From positions 905,875-969,874 of the forward strand of contig JAHBVB010000001.1 in assembly GCA_019637805.1 (NCBI GenBank): a stretch of DNA of 64,000 bases, written 5' to 3'. Below are positions 24,518-31,656 of this stretch, in pieces (position 1 is the first letter of the stretch; each line of letters begins with the position of its first letter). A program made the position numbers and the translations under genes. The notes beneath the pieces were generated by a model. The model was not told the DNA's origin, searched no databases, and saw nothing but the letters and a program-made list of their open reading frames with translations. Source of the stretch: Anaerolineales bacterium (GTDB lineage: Bacteria > Chloroflexota > Anaerolineae > Anaerolineales > UBA11579).

Positions 24518-26048
24518 GCAAGTGATGGTGGATTTGAAGTTGATCGACCCAAACCCGTACCAGATGCGGCAGGCAGAGGACCCGGCCGCGGTGGCGGAGC
24601 TGGCGGCGAGCATCCAGCGCAGCGGGCTGCTGGAGCGGCCCTCGGCGCGGCGGGCCGGCGACCGCTGGCAGCTGGTGTTCGGGCATACGCGGCTGGCCGC
24701 CTTCCGACTGTTGGCCAAGCAAGACAGCCAGTATGCGCAGATGCCGCTGGAGGTGGTGGGCGAGCTGGACGACCGGCAGATGTTTGAGCTGGGGCTGGCT
24801 GAGAACCTGAAGCGCCGGCAGCTGAACGCGATCGAGGTGGCGCATGCGCTGAAGACCTACATGGAGCAGTTCGAGGCGACCAGCGAGGAGGCCGGCGAAC
24901 TGTTCGGCCTGCAGGCGAGCACGGTGCGCGGGAAGGTGCGGCTGCTGGAGTTGCCGAAACCGGTGCAGGAGAAGCTGGCGGGCGGGGAACTGAGCGAGGG
25001 GAATGCGAGGGTTTTAGTGTCGCTTTTGAAAGTCGGATTTGATGACCAGGAGCTGCAGGCCGTGCTTCAGAAGGCGGATAGTTGGCACGATGGCAACATC
25101 GAGACTTCTGCTGAATCAGCTCTCAGACAAAAGACTATCCTGCTTGCGAGAGAGTCCGAGAAAAAAGTTAGAAAGGGCCGTTGGAAGCTCGACCTCAAGG
25201 CAGGGGGATTTGGCCAATTCCCCCTGGTGGAGGAAGGGCAGTTTGATCCTGAGGTAGCGGAGCACCTGAAGTCTCCACCTGCCTGCTCAGGCTGCAAATT
25301 CCGGGTGACATTGCGGCGCAATCAATATTGCGGCCTGGCGGCTTGCTACGATCAAAAAAGCAATGCCTGGTTTGGAATGCTTTTAGCACAGGCCAGCAAG
25401 AAAACTGGAGTTCCACCTTATCAAAAAGGAGATGGCAAATATGCAATGGTTGGCTATGGCGATAGCTGGGAAAAAATATTGGAGAAAAAAGATTTTGCCG
25501 AAGTGCGCTTGTTGGTAAACGATGATACATGGCGAGAGTTTAAAGGCCTCCCCAACAACATCGTGCCGGTTTTGGTGGGTGGGGCGCTGAAGGCGGCGGG
25601 GCAGCAATACGGGTCGCCGTATGGAGAAGCTGATCGCAAAGCCCGGCTGCGCTCACGGCGGAAGCCGGCGGTAAAGGCTTTTTTGCGAACGGTGGCCGGC
25701 GAGCACTTCGCCGACCGATTGGAGGGCGTACCTCAGCAGGTCCTGAAGGATTATATGGACGAGGCAAGGCCCTATGATTTGCCGTCCACATGGGGGAAGA
25801 GCTTTAAGTCGGAGCAGCGCCGGGAAATGGTTGCGTGGTATACGCTTTGGCGACACATGCCTGAGCCGACGTTGGATGGGGATAGTTACTGGCAAAAGAT
25901 AGCCACCTATCTGGAGGGGCAGGCCAAGTTTTGGGGTTTCGAGTTGCCAAATGATGTTCGGCAAGCTGCTGAGCGCGAGCATAAGGCCGTTGCTGCGGAA
26001 ACGGCCGCCAAGAAAGCCAAAGGCAAGGCGAGGAAGAAGGTAAAATAA
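24510..26048 (+). CDS. ParB/Srx-domain protein
   Basis: A 512-aa protein. The N-terminal ParB-like nuclease/CTPase fold (about 5-105) has LIDPNPYQMR, the ERPSARRAG strand and the conserved box VFGHTRLAAFRLL. A central HTH follows (about 115-175: EEAGELFGLQASTVRGKVRLLELP). The long C-terminal part carries a Cys cluster (PPACSGCKFRV, YCGLAACYD) and a Lys-rich tail. In phages ParB-like proteins act in replication control, DNA binding or partition; no ParA is visible nearby, so plasmid-style partition is unlikely. The start follows GGAAGGAGC. Confidence 0.8.
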   Translation: MGEQVMVDLKLIDPNPYQMRQAEDPAAVAELAASIQRSGLLERPSARRAGDRWQLVFGHTRLAAFRLLAKQDSQYAQMPLEVVGELDDRQMFELGLAENLKRRQLNAIEVAHALKTYMEQFEATSEEAGELFGLQASTVRGKVRLLELPKPVQEKLAGGELSEGNARVLVSLLKVGFDDQELQAVLQKADSWHDGNIETSAESALRQKTILLARESEKKVRKGRWKLDLKAGGFGQFPLVEEGQFDPEVAEHLKSPPACSGCKFRVTLRRNQYCGLAACYDQKSNAWFGMLLAQASKKTGVPPYQKGDGKYAMVGYGDSWEKILEKKDFAEVRLLVNDDTWREFKGLPNNIVPVLVGGALKAAGQQYGSPYGEADRKARLRSRRKPAVKAFLRTVAGEHFADRLEGVPQQVLKDYMDEARPYDLPSTWGKSFKSEQRREMVAWYTLWRHMPEPTLDGDSYWQKIATYLEGQAKFWGFELPNDVRQAAEREHKAVAAETAAKKAKGKARKKVK

Positions 26049-26064
26049 CAAACGGAGGGGAGTT

Positions 26065-26538
26065 ATGAGATTCTTGCGTGAAGAGTTGAGCACAGGTGAC
26101 TACAGGAATTTTGTTTTTCAAAATGCTGTGGGGGCTGAGGTAAGGGTGCATGTATCTGGAACCCTGCAGGCATTAAGGTCTTTGCATGTGGACAGGCCTT
26201 TATACGGCGAGCTTGGGCTGCGTGCAATTGCTGCAAATGCAGCCGAACGCCATCCTGATAGGGAGCAAGGTGTTGTCCCTTTGCAGACCGATAATGTCGA
26301 CGAATTTCTGCCGATTGTGTTGCAGATTGGGGGGTGGATGAATGGTTGGGTACTGAAGCAGGGCAGTCATTTTGCCTACGACACCCAACCTATTCCTGAT
26401 CACCTGCCTGCCTTCAGGGTTGGCCGGGATGAACGGGTTCGGTTTGAGACAGCCTCCGAGTGCCTGGAGCATCTGATCGCCCAAGCAGCCGAGGAGTATC
26501 AGCAAGAAATTGCTTTGCGACTAGGTGCCTTAGAATAA
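26065..26538 (+). CDS. AT-richer accessory phage protein, unknown
   Basis: A 157-aa protein behind GGAGGGG. The base composition of this gene and the next is visibly more AT-rich than the flanking phage genes, suggesting separate acquisition. No motif is recognised; the C-terminal region is helical (ASECLEHLIAQAAEEYQQEI). Confidence 0.55.
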   Translation: MRFLREELSTGDYRNFVFQNAVGAEVRVHVSGTLQALRSLHVDRPLYGELGLRAIAANAAERHPDREQGVVPLQTDNVDEFLPIVLQIGGWMNGWVLKQGSHFAYDTQPIPDHLPAFRVGRDERVRFETASECLEHLIAQAAEEYQQEIALRLGALE

Positions 26539-26557
26539 GTTCTTCGGAGAGGATATT

Positions 26558-26986
26558 GTGGCGAGGTTTCTCAAAGTTCTGCATCCTAGTAAGTTCAGCA
26601 TTCAAGCCAGACCAACCGACTGGAGGCGTCTTACCCCGTTTCAATATTGGACTTTCCCATACAACACAGGCTCGCCACTGCCCTTTGAGCTGGAGGTGAC
26701 CGATGTTCCCTATGAGCTCAACATTGTTTTTCTTTCGCAGCTTGATCTCTACATAAGGACAAGGCAAGACGAAGTGAGAGAATTTCCGCATTTTGAAAAC
26801 ATTCAAGCTTTCAAAGCAGAATATCGGTTTTCAGTGCAGGGCGAAGAAAATTTTGAGCTTTGGTCAGGCAAACCTGATGCCCCAGGCTCACGAATGCTTA
26901 TTTTTGCGGACCAAGTAAACCCTACCACAATTATTTGGAGCCTGATTTCAGTTATTTTCGGCGCGATCCTGGGATGGTTGCTGTGA
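26558..26986 (+). CDS. AT-richer tail-anchored membrane protein, unknown
   Basis: A 142-aa protein starting at GTG 26558 with GGAGAGG upstream. A soluble, beta-rich body is followed by one C-terminal membrane segment (about 124-142, TTIIWSLISVIFGAILGWLL). The C-tail-anchored topology, low GC and position between replication genes suggest a cargo gene, for example for superinfection exclusion; this is inference. Confidence 0.6.
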   Translation: MARFLKVLHPSKFSIQARPTDWRRLTPFQYWTFPYNTGSPLPFELEVTDVPYELNIVFLSQLDLYIRTRQDEVREFPHFENIQAFKAEYRFSVQGEENFELWSGKPDAPGSRMLIFADQVNPTTIIWSLISVIFGAILGWLL

Positions 26987-26994
26987 AAATGACC

Positions 26995-27246
26995 TTATCT
27001 TTTCACTAACTGATTGATCATCTTTTGCTGCTCGATGAGGATGGCCAGGAGGACTTTCTCCAGGGGGATGACCAGGGGCAATTGGTCCATGAGCTTGAGG
27101 TTCTCGGCCGCAGCCAGGTAGAGCTGGTCGAAAGCTTGCTGGTCGGCCTGGCGGAGGGTGTTGCGGAAAGCCAGCAGCTCCGCCGGCATGGAATGGGGGC
27201 TAATTTCGCTCATTTTGGGCGCCAACTGCTTGACAAGACTTATCAT
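26995..27246 (-). CDS. Small phage protein, paralogue of the 27809 gene
   Basis: An 83-aa protein on the opposite strand to its neighbours (ATG 27213 is an alternative start). The C-terminal segment LPLVIPLEKVLLAILIEQQK aligns with HLLPFEMVLLAMQLEQQK of the protein at 27809-28060, with 11 identities over 23 residues. The conserved P-x-E-x-V-L-L-A-x-x-x-E-Q-Q-K helix may be a docking element. The function is unknown. Confidence 0.6.
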   Translation of the reverse strand: MISLVKQLAPKMSEISPHSMPAELLAFRNTLRQADQQAFDQLYLAAAENLKLMDQLPLVIPLEKVLLAILIEQQKMINQLVKR

Positions 27247-27275
27247 AGCACAGGTGTTCTGTTAGAGTCCAGCGC

Positions 27276-27809
27276 ATGGATCTGATGCGCTTGATGGCCC
27301 CAGGCCGGCCGCTGTTTGCGGTGCTGGTTGGCCCGCACCCCCAACGGGAAGCATTGCTGGACCTGATCGCAGCCCTGGCATTTGCCGGCCCGGTGCACGT
27401 GCTGGATGGCGGCAACCACTTCGACCCGATCCGGATCGCCTATCGAATACGAGCCCATACCCCTGACCTGATGACCTACGCGGACCGTATCCGGGTGGTG
27501 CGAGCCTTCACCTGTGTGGAGGTGCTGCGAGCCCTGCAGGCCCAGGAGGCTGGCCCTCCGCTGATCATCATGGACATGCTGGCCACCTTCTACGACGAGG
27601 CGGTGAGCCACCGCCGCAGCGGCTTGCTGGTGGCGGAGTGCCTGCAGGAGATCCGCCGGCTGAAAGCCCCAGTGCTGGCCAGCGTGCGCAACGGCCAGCC
27701 GGCCGATGGGCCGCGGGCGCACTTGTTGCAGGCGCTGGTCGATGCCGCCGACCTGGTGGATGAGCCGAGCGAACGGCTGGCCGCGCCGGCAGAACTGAGG
27801 CTGTTCTGA
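27276..27809 (+). CDS. RecA/KaiC-like ATPase-fold protein lacking a P-loop
   Basis: A 177-aa protein with the strand order of a RecA-type core: FAVLVGPHPQREALLDLIAA in place of Walker A, VHVLDGGNHFDPIRIAYRIR, RIRVVRAFTCVEVLRAL, and PPLIIMDMLATFYDE at the Walker B position. The GxxxxGK[ST] signature is absent, so ATP hydrolysis is doubtful. Phage RecA-like proteins assist recombination and replication; here the gene overlaps the next one and lies directly before the DNA polymerase, so an accessory replication role is likely. Confidence 0.55.
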   Translation: MDLMRLMAPGRPLFAVLVGPHPQREALLDLIAALAFAGPVHVLDGGNHFDPIRIAYRIRAHTPDLMTYADRIRVVRAFTCVEVLRALQAQEAGPPLIIMDMLATFYDEAVSHRRSGLLVAECLQEIRRLKAPVLASVRNGQPADGPRAHLLQALVDAADLVDEPSERLAAPAELRLF

Positions 27810-28060
27810 TGGGGCGCACGACGCAGACCGTGACCGACTTCATCCGCCAGATGGAGAGCCAGCTGGGGCCGGTGGGCAAGGCGCTCACGCCAGAGGAGCG
27901 CATGATCCTGCGGCGGCTGTTCAGCGGCGCCCGGCGGCACATTGCAGCGATCACGATGAGCGGGCACCTGCTGCCCTTCGAGATGGTGCTGCTGGCGATG
28001 CAGCTGGAGCAGCAAAAACAGCTGGACGAGCTGCGGGCGCAACTGGAGGGCGGAGAGTGA
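27809..28060 (+). CDS. Small phage protein, paralogue of the 26995 gene
   Basis: An 83-aa helical protein. The C-terminal helix LPFEMVLLAMQLEQQKQLDE is shared with the minus-strand protein at 26995-27246. Start and stop overlap both neighbours (1 bp and 4 bp), linking it to the RecA-like protein and the polymerase. It could be a polymerase or RecA partner. Confidence 0.6.
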   Translation: MGRTTQTVTDFIRQMESQLGPVGKALTPEERMILRRLFSGARRHIAAITMSGHLLPFEMVLLAMQLEQQKQLDELRAQLEGGE

Positions 28061-30327
28061 GCACAGAGATCGGCTGGCTGTTGGACCTGTATGCCGACGA
28101 GCGCCGGCGCGGCCTGGTGCTGTGGCTGGCCTGCAAAGACGGCCGGCGGCTGCAGCTGCAGCAGGCATTCCCGATCACGTTCTATGCCACGGGCGACTTC
28201 GCCGTGCTGCGCCAGCTGTGGGATTACCTGCGCAAGCAGCCGGTGCACACGCTGCGCGAACGAACCAGCAGGCAAGACTCGACCGGGCAGGTTTTTGATG
28301 TGATGGCGATCACGGTGTTGAACCCAGCCCTGCAGCCGCGGCTGTTCCGGGAGGTGGAGGAGCGCTTTCCGCAGCTGACCTATTTCGACTGCGATCTGAG
28401 CGTGTCGCTGCGCTATGCGGCCGCCTTCGATGTTTTCCCGATGAGCCTGTGCGAAGTGGATATCGAGGATGGCTGGGTAAAGGCAATACGGCCGCTGAAC
28501 AGCCGCTGGGAGGTCTTCCCGGAGGAGCCCAGCCTGCGGTTGCTGCGCATTTTCCCGGACACGGACCCGCTGCATGAGCGGCCGCGGGTGCTGCACCTGC
28601 AGAGCGAGCAGCGTCAGCACCAGATCCCGCTGAGCTCTGCGCGGCTGCTGATCAGTGGGATGAACAGCTTGTTGGCGTTGGAGGACCCTGACCTGATCCT
28701 GGCTGAGCGAGGCGACACCTGGTTGTTCCCCTTGCTGCGGCGGGCGGCCAAGAAGGCCGGCATGGAATTCAACCCCAATCGGGACAAGAGCCGGCCGCCC
28801 CGGGAGATCCGGGAGAACAGCTATTTCTCCTATGGGCGGGTGATCTACCGCGGGCAGCAGACCCACCTGTTCGGGCGCTGGCACATCGACGGGAAGAACG
28901 CCACGACCTACAGCCACTATGGGGTGCAGGGCGCCATCGAGCAGGCCCAGGTGAGTGCGATGCCGGTGCAGGAGATGGCACGCAAATCGCCCGGGTCCGG
29001 CATCACGGCGATGTTCACGCTGACCACGCTGCGGCGCGGCCACCTGGTGCCGTATGAGAAGCTGCGGGTGGAAAGCCCAAAGACGCTGCGGCAGCTGTAT
29101 GCGGCCGACAAGGGCGGGCTGATCTACCAACCTACACTGGGCCTGCATTGCCACGTGGTGCAGATCGATTACTCCTCGATGTATCCCTCGATCATGGCGC
29201 TGTGGAACGTCTCGCCCGAGACGGTGGGGGTGGCCAGCGAGGTGGTCAAGAAGGTGCCGGAGATCGACCTGGTGATCGACCAGACCCGGCGGGGCGTGGT
29301 GGCGGAGACGCTGGCGCCGTTGCTGGAGAAACGCCTGGCGATCAAAGCGATGCTGGCCGAGATGGCGAAGGACAGCCTGGAGTACCAGGCGCTGGAGGCA
29401 CGCAATACGGCGCTGAAGTGGTTGCTGGTGGTGTGCTTTGGCTACCAGGGCTATAAGAATTTCCGGGAAGGCAAGGTTGAGGCGCATGAGGCGATCACGG
29501 CGTTCAGCCGGGACGCCTTGCTGCGGACCATGCGCATTGTCGAAGAGCTGGGCTTTGAGGTGCTGCACATGTACGTGGACTCGCTGTGGATCAAGCGGGC
29601 CGATGAGCGGCCGATCAGCCAGGAGGAGGTGCGGCGCGTGCTGGACAAGGTGGAGAAGGATATCGGCCTGCCGATCTCGGTGGAGGCGCGCTACAAGTTC
29701 GTGGCGTTCCTGCCGGCACGCGGCAACGCAGAGGTGCCAGTGCCGAACCGCTACTTTGGCCAACTGGAGGATGGCAGCTGGAAGGTGCGCGGCACACCCA
29801 GCCGGCGGCACGATACACCGCGGCTGGTGAGCGAGCTGGAACAGGAATTGCTGGAGTGCCTGGGCGGGAGCGGCCACCCAGCCGGCCGGGTGCAGGATGT
29901 GGTGACCTTGCTGCGGCAGCGGGTGGATGAGATGCGCAGCGGCGGGGTGCCGCTGGAGAAGCTGGTGGCCAGTGTGAACATCAGCAAACCACCGGGGGAC
30001 TATCGGGTGCGGTCCAGCGCGGCGACGGCCGGGCTGCAGATGGAGGCGGCCGGTCGGCCGGTGCGGGCCGGCCAGCTGGTGCGCTTTGTGTATGTGCGCG
30101 GCGAGCCGCGGGTGCATGCCTGGGAAGGCGGGGGCGGCTTGCGCGGCAAGCAGATAGACACCAGCCGCTATGTGGACCTGATCTTGCGGATGGCGGTGAC
30201 CTTCCTGCAGCCGTTGGGGGTCAGCGAGACGATGCTGCGGGCGTGGGTGGTGGAGCGGGCCTGGTATGGACCGGGGCCGGAGGAGTTTGCGCTGGGCGAG
30301 CGGCTGGAGATGCCATCGCTGAGGTAA
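28057..30327 (+). CDS. Family B DNA polymerase with degenerate proofreading domain
   Basis: A 756-aa replicative polymerase. Motif A is IDYSSMYPSIM (about 370-380), motif B is ALKWLLVVCFGYQGYKN (about 452-468) and motif C is HMYVDSLWIK (about 505-514). Motif C has V-D-S instead of D-T-D-S, keeping the main catalytic Asp but not the first. In the exonuclease region the D-x-E of ExoI is replaced (LRLLRIFPDTD) and ExoII is not convincing, so 3'-5' proofreading is probably lost. It works with the primase-helicase at 19678. The GTG start overlaps the preceding gene by 4 bp. Confidence 0.9.
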   Translation: MSTEIGWLLDLYADERRRGLVLWLACKDGRRLQLQQAFPITFYATGDFAVLRQLWDYLRKQPVHTLRERTSRQDSTGQVFDVMAITVLNPALQPRLFREVEERFPQLTYFDCDLSVSLRYAAAFDVFPMSLCEVDIEDGWVKAIRPLNSRWEVFPEEPSLRLLRIFPDTDPLHERPRVLHLQSEQRQHQIPLSSARLLISGMNSLLALEDPDLILAERGDTWLFPLLRRAAKKAGMEFNPNRDKSRPPREIRENSYFSYGRVIYRGQQTHLFGRWHIDGKNATTYSHYGVQGAIEQAQVSAMPVQEMARKSPGSGITAMFTLTTLRRGHLVPYEKLRVESPKTLRQLYAADKGGLIYQPTLGLHCHVVQIDYSSMYPSIMALWNVSPETVGVASEVVKKVPEIDLVIDQTRRGVVAETLAPLLEKRLAIKAMLAEMAKDSLEYQALEARNTALKWLLVVCFGYQGYKNFREGKVEAHEAITAFSRDALLRTMRIVEELGFEVLHMYVDSLWIKRADERPISQEEVRRVLDKVEKDIGLPISVEARYKFVAFLPARGNAEVPVPNRYFGQLEDGSWKVRGTPSRRHDTPRLVSELEQELLECLGGSGHPAGRVQDVVTLLRQRVDEMRSGGVPLEKLVASVNISKPPGDYRVRSSAATAGLQMEAAGRPVRAGQLVRFVYVRGEPRVHAWEGGGGLRGKQIDTSRYVDLILRMAVTFLQPLGVSETMLRAWVVERAWYGPGPEEFALGERLEMPSLR

Positions 30328-30665
30328 AAAAGACTCAGAAGAAAAAAAATAAAAATTGTTTATTACTTGAGTTTGTTCTAAGGTTTTTGTTTAAGTTAGA
30401 TTTGAATTCCGTAAGGCAAACAAGTTTTTAAGGTCGTCGTGTGAAAAGCTACAGTATTATGTGTCAGGAGCAAGAATTTGTTCCCTGATGAAAGCAAACC
30501 GCCACGAGCTAGCACTCGCGGCGGTTGCGGGAAACGGTGCATTTTCTGCACGGTGTACGACAATAATAAGGCTGTGTGCTTAGGATTGTCAAGTTTTTCA
30601 ATAGGATACACCATTCCCGCCGCTTTCTGATGTTTCTTCTTGAGACAACAGAAAGGAGGGCAATC
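30328..30665 (+). other. AT-rich non-coding gap with a GC-rich hairpin
   Basis: No gene is supported. An A/T-rich stretch follows the polymerase stop. A 12-bp hairpin with one mismatch, AACCGCCACGAG/CTCGCGGCGGTT (30497-30526), and a small GTGCA/TGCAC hairpin (30537-30551) follow. This marks the boundary between replication and structural modules and may encode a small RNA. Confidence 0.4.
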
Positions 30666-30749
30666 ATGGGTTTGGAACCCTTTGCCGTAGCGGTTCTTGC
30701 CGGACTATTCGTTTTGCTGGTAGAACGAGTATTGATGGCTAAACCCTAG
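30666..30749 (+). CDS. 27-aa single-pass membrane peptide
   Basis: ATG 30666 follows a very strong ribosome site (AAAGGAGGG, 5 bp spacing). The peptide is MGLEPFAVAVLAGLFVLLVE followed by RVLMAKP, a single transmembrane helix with a basic tail, and a terminator follows directly. Good ribosome site, hydrophobic helix and own terminator support a real gene; the function is unknown, perhaps holin-like or regulatory. Confidence 0.6.
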   Translation: MGLEPFAVAVLAGLFVLLVERVLMAKP

Positions 30750-30787
30750 AAAAAAAGGCCGCCGGAGCCCTCCGGCGGCCTTTTTGA
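30750..30787 (+). terminator. Intrinsic terminator after the early/replication module
   Basis: Stem AAAGGCCGCCGGAG/TCCGGCGGCCTTT with a 4-nt centre, followed by a T-run. It closes the transcript carrying the small membrane peptide. Confidence 0.9.
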
Positions 30788-30816
30788 TTGACATTGCATT
30801 TGTTAGCGTGATAAGC
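30788..30816 (+). promoter_or_regulatory. Putative late promoter 1
   Basis: TTGACA at 30788-30793 and GATAAG at 30810-30815 (16-bp spacer), immediately after a terminator and just before RNA element copy 1. Confidence 0.55.
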
Positions 30817-30824
30817 TGACGGCT

Positions 30825-30929
30825 GACAAGAGAGCTACTTCCCGGTAATCCATGGGAAGTCCGGCGGAAGATGAGCGCCCGCCACTAGATTCCAAAAAAC
30901 GGAGTCTGGTGGCGGGCGTTTTTTTTGTT
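30825..30929 (+). promoter_or_regulatory. Late-leader RNA element, copy 1
   Basis: This 105-nt block recurs at 36239-36343 with only three substitutions and no gaps; all three fall in predicted unpaired bases. It has a perfect 7-bp hairpin ACTTCCC/GGGAAGT with a 10-nt loop (30837-30860), then GGCGGAAG and a mini-ORF (ATG 30871, MSARH, TAG) whose stop lies in the 5' arm of a strong terminator (30876-30926). The element sits between a promoter-like box and the terminase genes, so it should block late expression unless transcription reads through. That points to an attenuator or antitermination site. Confidence 0.7.
30876..30926 (+). terminator. Terminator of RNA element copy 1
   Basis: An 18-bp stem: CGCCCGCCAC-TAGA-TTCC pairs with GGAG-TCTG-GTGGCGGGCG around a 7-nt A-rich loop, followed by eight T. 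It lies 16 bp before the terminase small-subunit start. Confidence 0.9.
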
Positions 30930-30942
30930 TGGGAGGCCCAGG

Positions 30943-31656
30943 GTGCCGATCGAGAACAAGGACATGACCTACACCCAGCTGGGGCTGGGGGCGGAGTTTG
31001 ATGCGCTGGAGGACGACGGGGCACCCAGCGCACAGGACGCGGCGGATATCAGCGCGGCAGCTCGAGAGGCCCTGATGTTGTTGGTGCGGGGCGATAGGCG
31101 AGCCTGGGCCGCAAAGGACGGCGCGTCGCTGCCGCATGAGCTGCCAAAGTGGCTGGACAGTTTTGTGTGGCTGCTGGGCCGCGGCTGGCCGTGGCGGCAG
31201 GCGACTTTTATCGCCTGGCTGGCCAGCCCGCGCAAAAACCGCTGGCCACCGACGCAGGAAGAGCTGGCCACGCAGGTGCTGGGGCTGAGCAGCGACCGGA
31301 GGCTGAGCGTGTGGCGACAGAAGAACCCCATGATCGAGACGACGGTGGGGATGCTGCAATCGGCCGAGCTGTACCATGCGCGGGCAGATGTGTTGGCGGC
31401 ACTTAAAGAAGTGGCGGCTGAGGCAGATTACAAGGCGCACCCGGACCGCAAGATGTTCCTGGAAATGACGGGGGACTATGTGCCGATCAGCCAGCTGAAG
31501 GCGATGCTGCTGAAGGGTGATTTCAAAACCAAGCGTGGGGTTGAGGACCTGAGCGATGAGGAACTGATCCAGCTGAGCCAGGGCGACTGGGGCGTGCTGG
31601 CCAAAGAAGGGGAGCCGAACGGCAGTGATGCTGAGCCAACCAAACACGCTGGTTAG
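30943..31656 (+). CDS. Terminase small subunit (by position and HTH-like core)
   Basis: A 237-aa protein starting at GTG 30943 with GGGAGG 6 bp upstream. The central region (about 70-115) is HTH-like, with RQATFIAWLASPRKNRWPPT followed by EELATQVLGLSSDRRL, as in small terminases that recognise phage packaging sites. Residues 120-190 are helical and likely oligomerise. It directly precedes and overlaps the large terminase gene by 29 bp, which supports the call; sequence alone would not be decisive. Confidence 0.7.
   Translation: MPIENKDMTYTQLGLGAEFDALEDDGAPSAQDAADISAAAREALMLLVRGDRRAWAAKDGASLPHELPKWLDSFVWLLGRGWPWRQATFIAWLASPRKNRWPPTQEELATQVLGLSSDRRLSVWRQKNPMIETTVGMLQSAELYHARADVLAALKEVAAEADYKAHPDRKMFLEMTGDYVPISQLKAMLLKGDFKTKRGVEDLSDEELIQLSQGDWGVLAKEGEPNGSDAEPTKHAG

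Noticed and set aside
27568..30117. 849-codon open frame antisense to the polymerase
   Set aside because: It is the shadow of a GC-rich gene with a well-defined family B polymerase on the other strand; the His/Gln/Leu-rich product has no domain.
30852..30960. Conserved leader frame MGS(P/Q)AEDERPPLDSKK across the RNA elements
   Set aside because: The frame is open in both copies but has no ribosome site, and downstream codons diverge. Conservation is better explained by the RNA structure.
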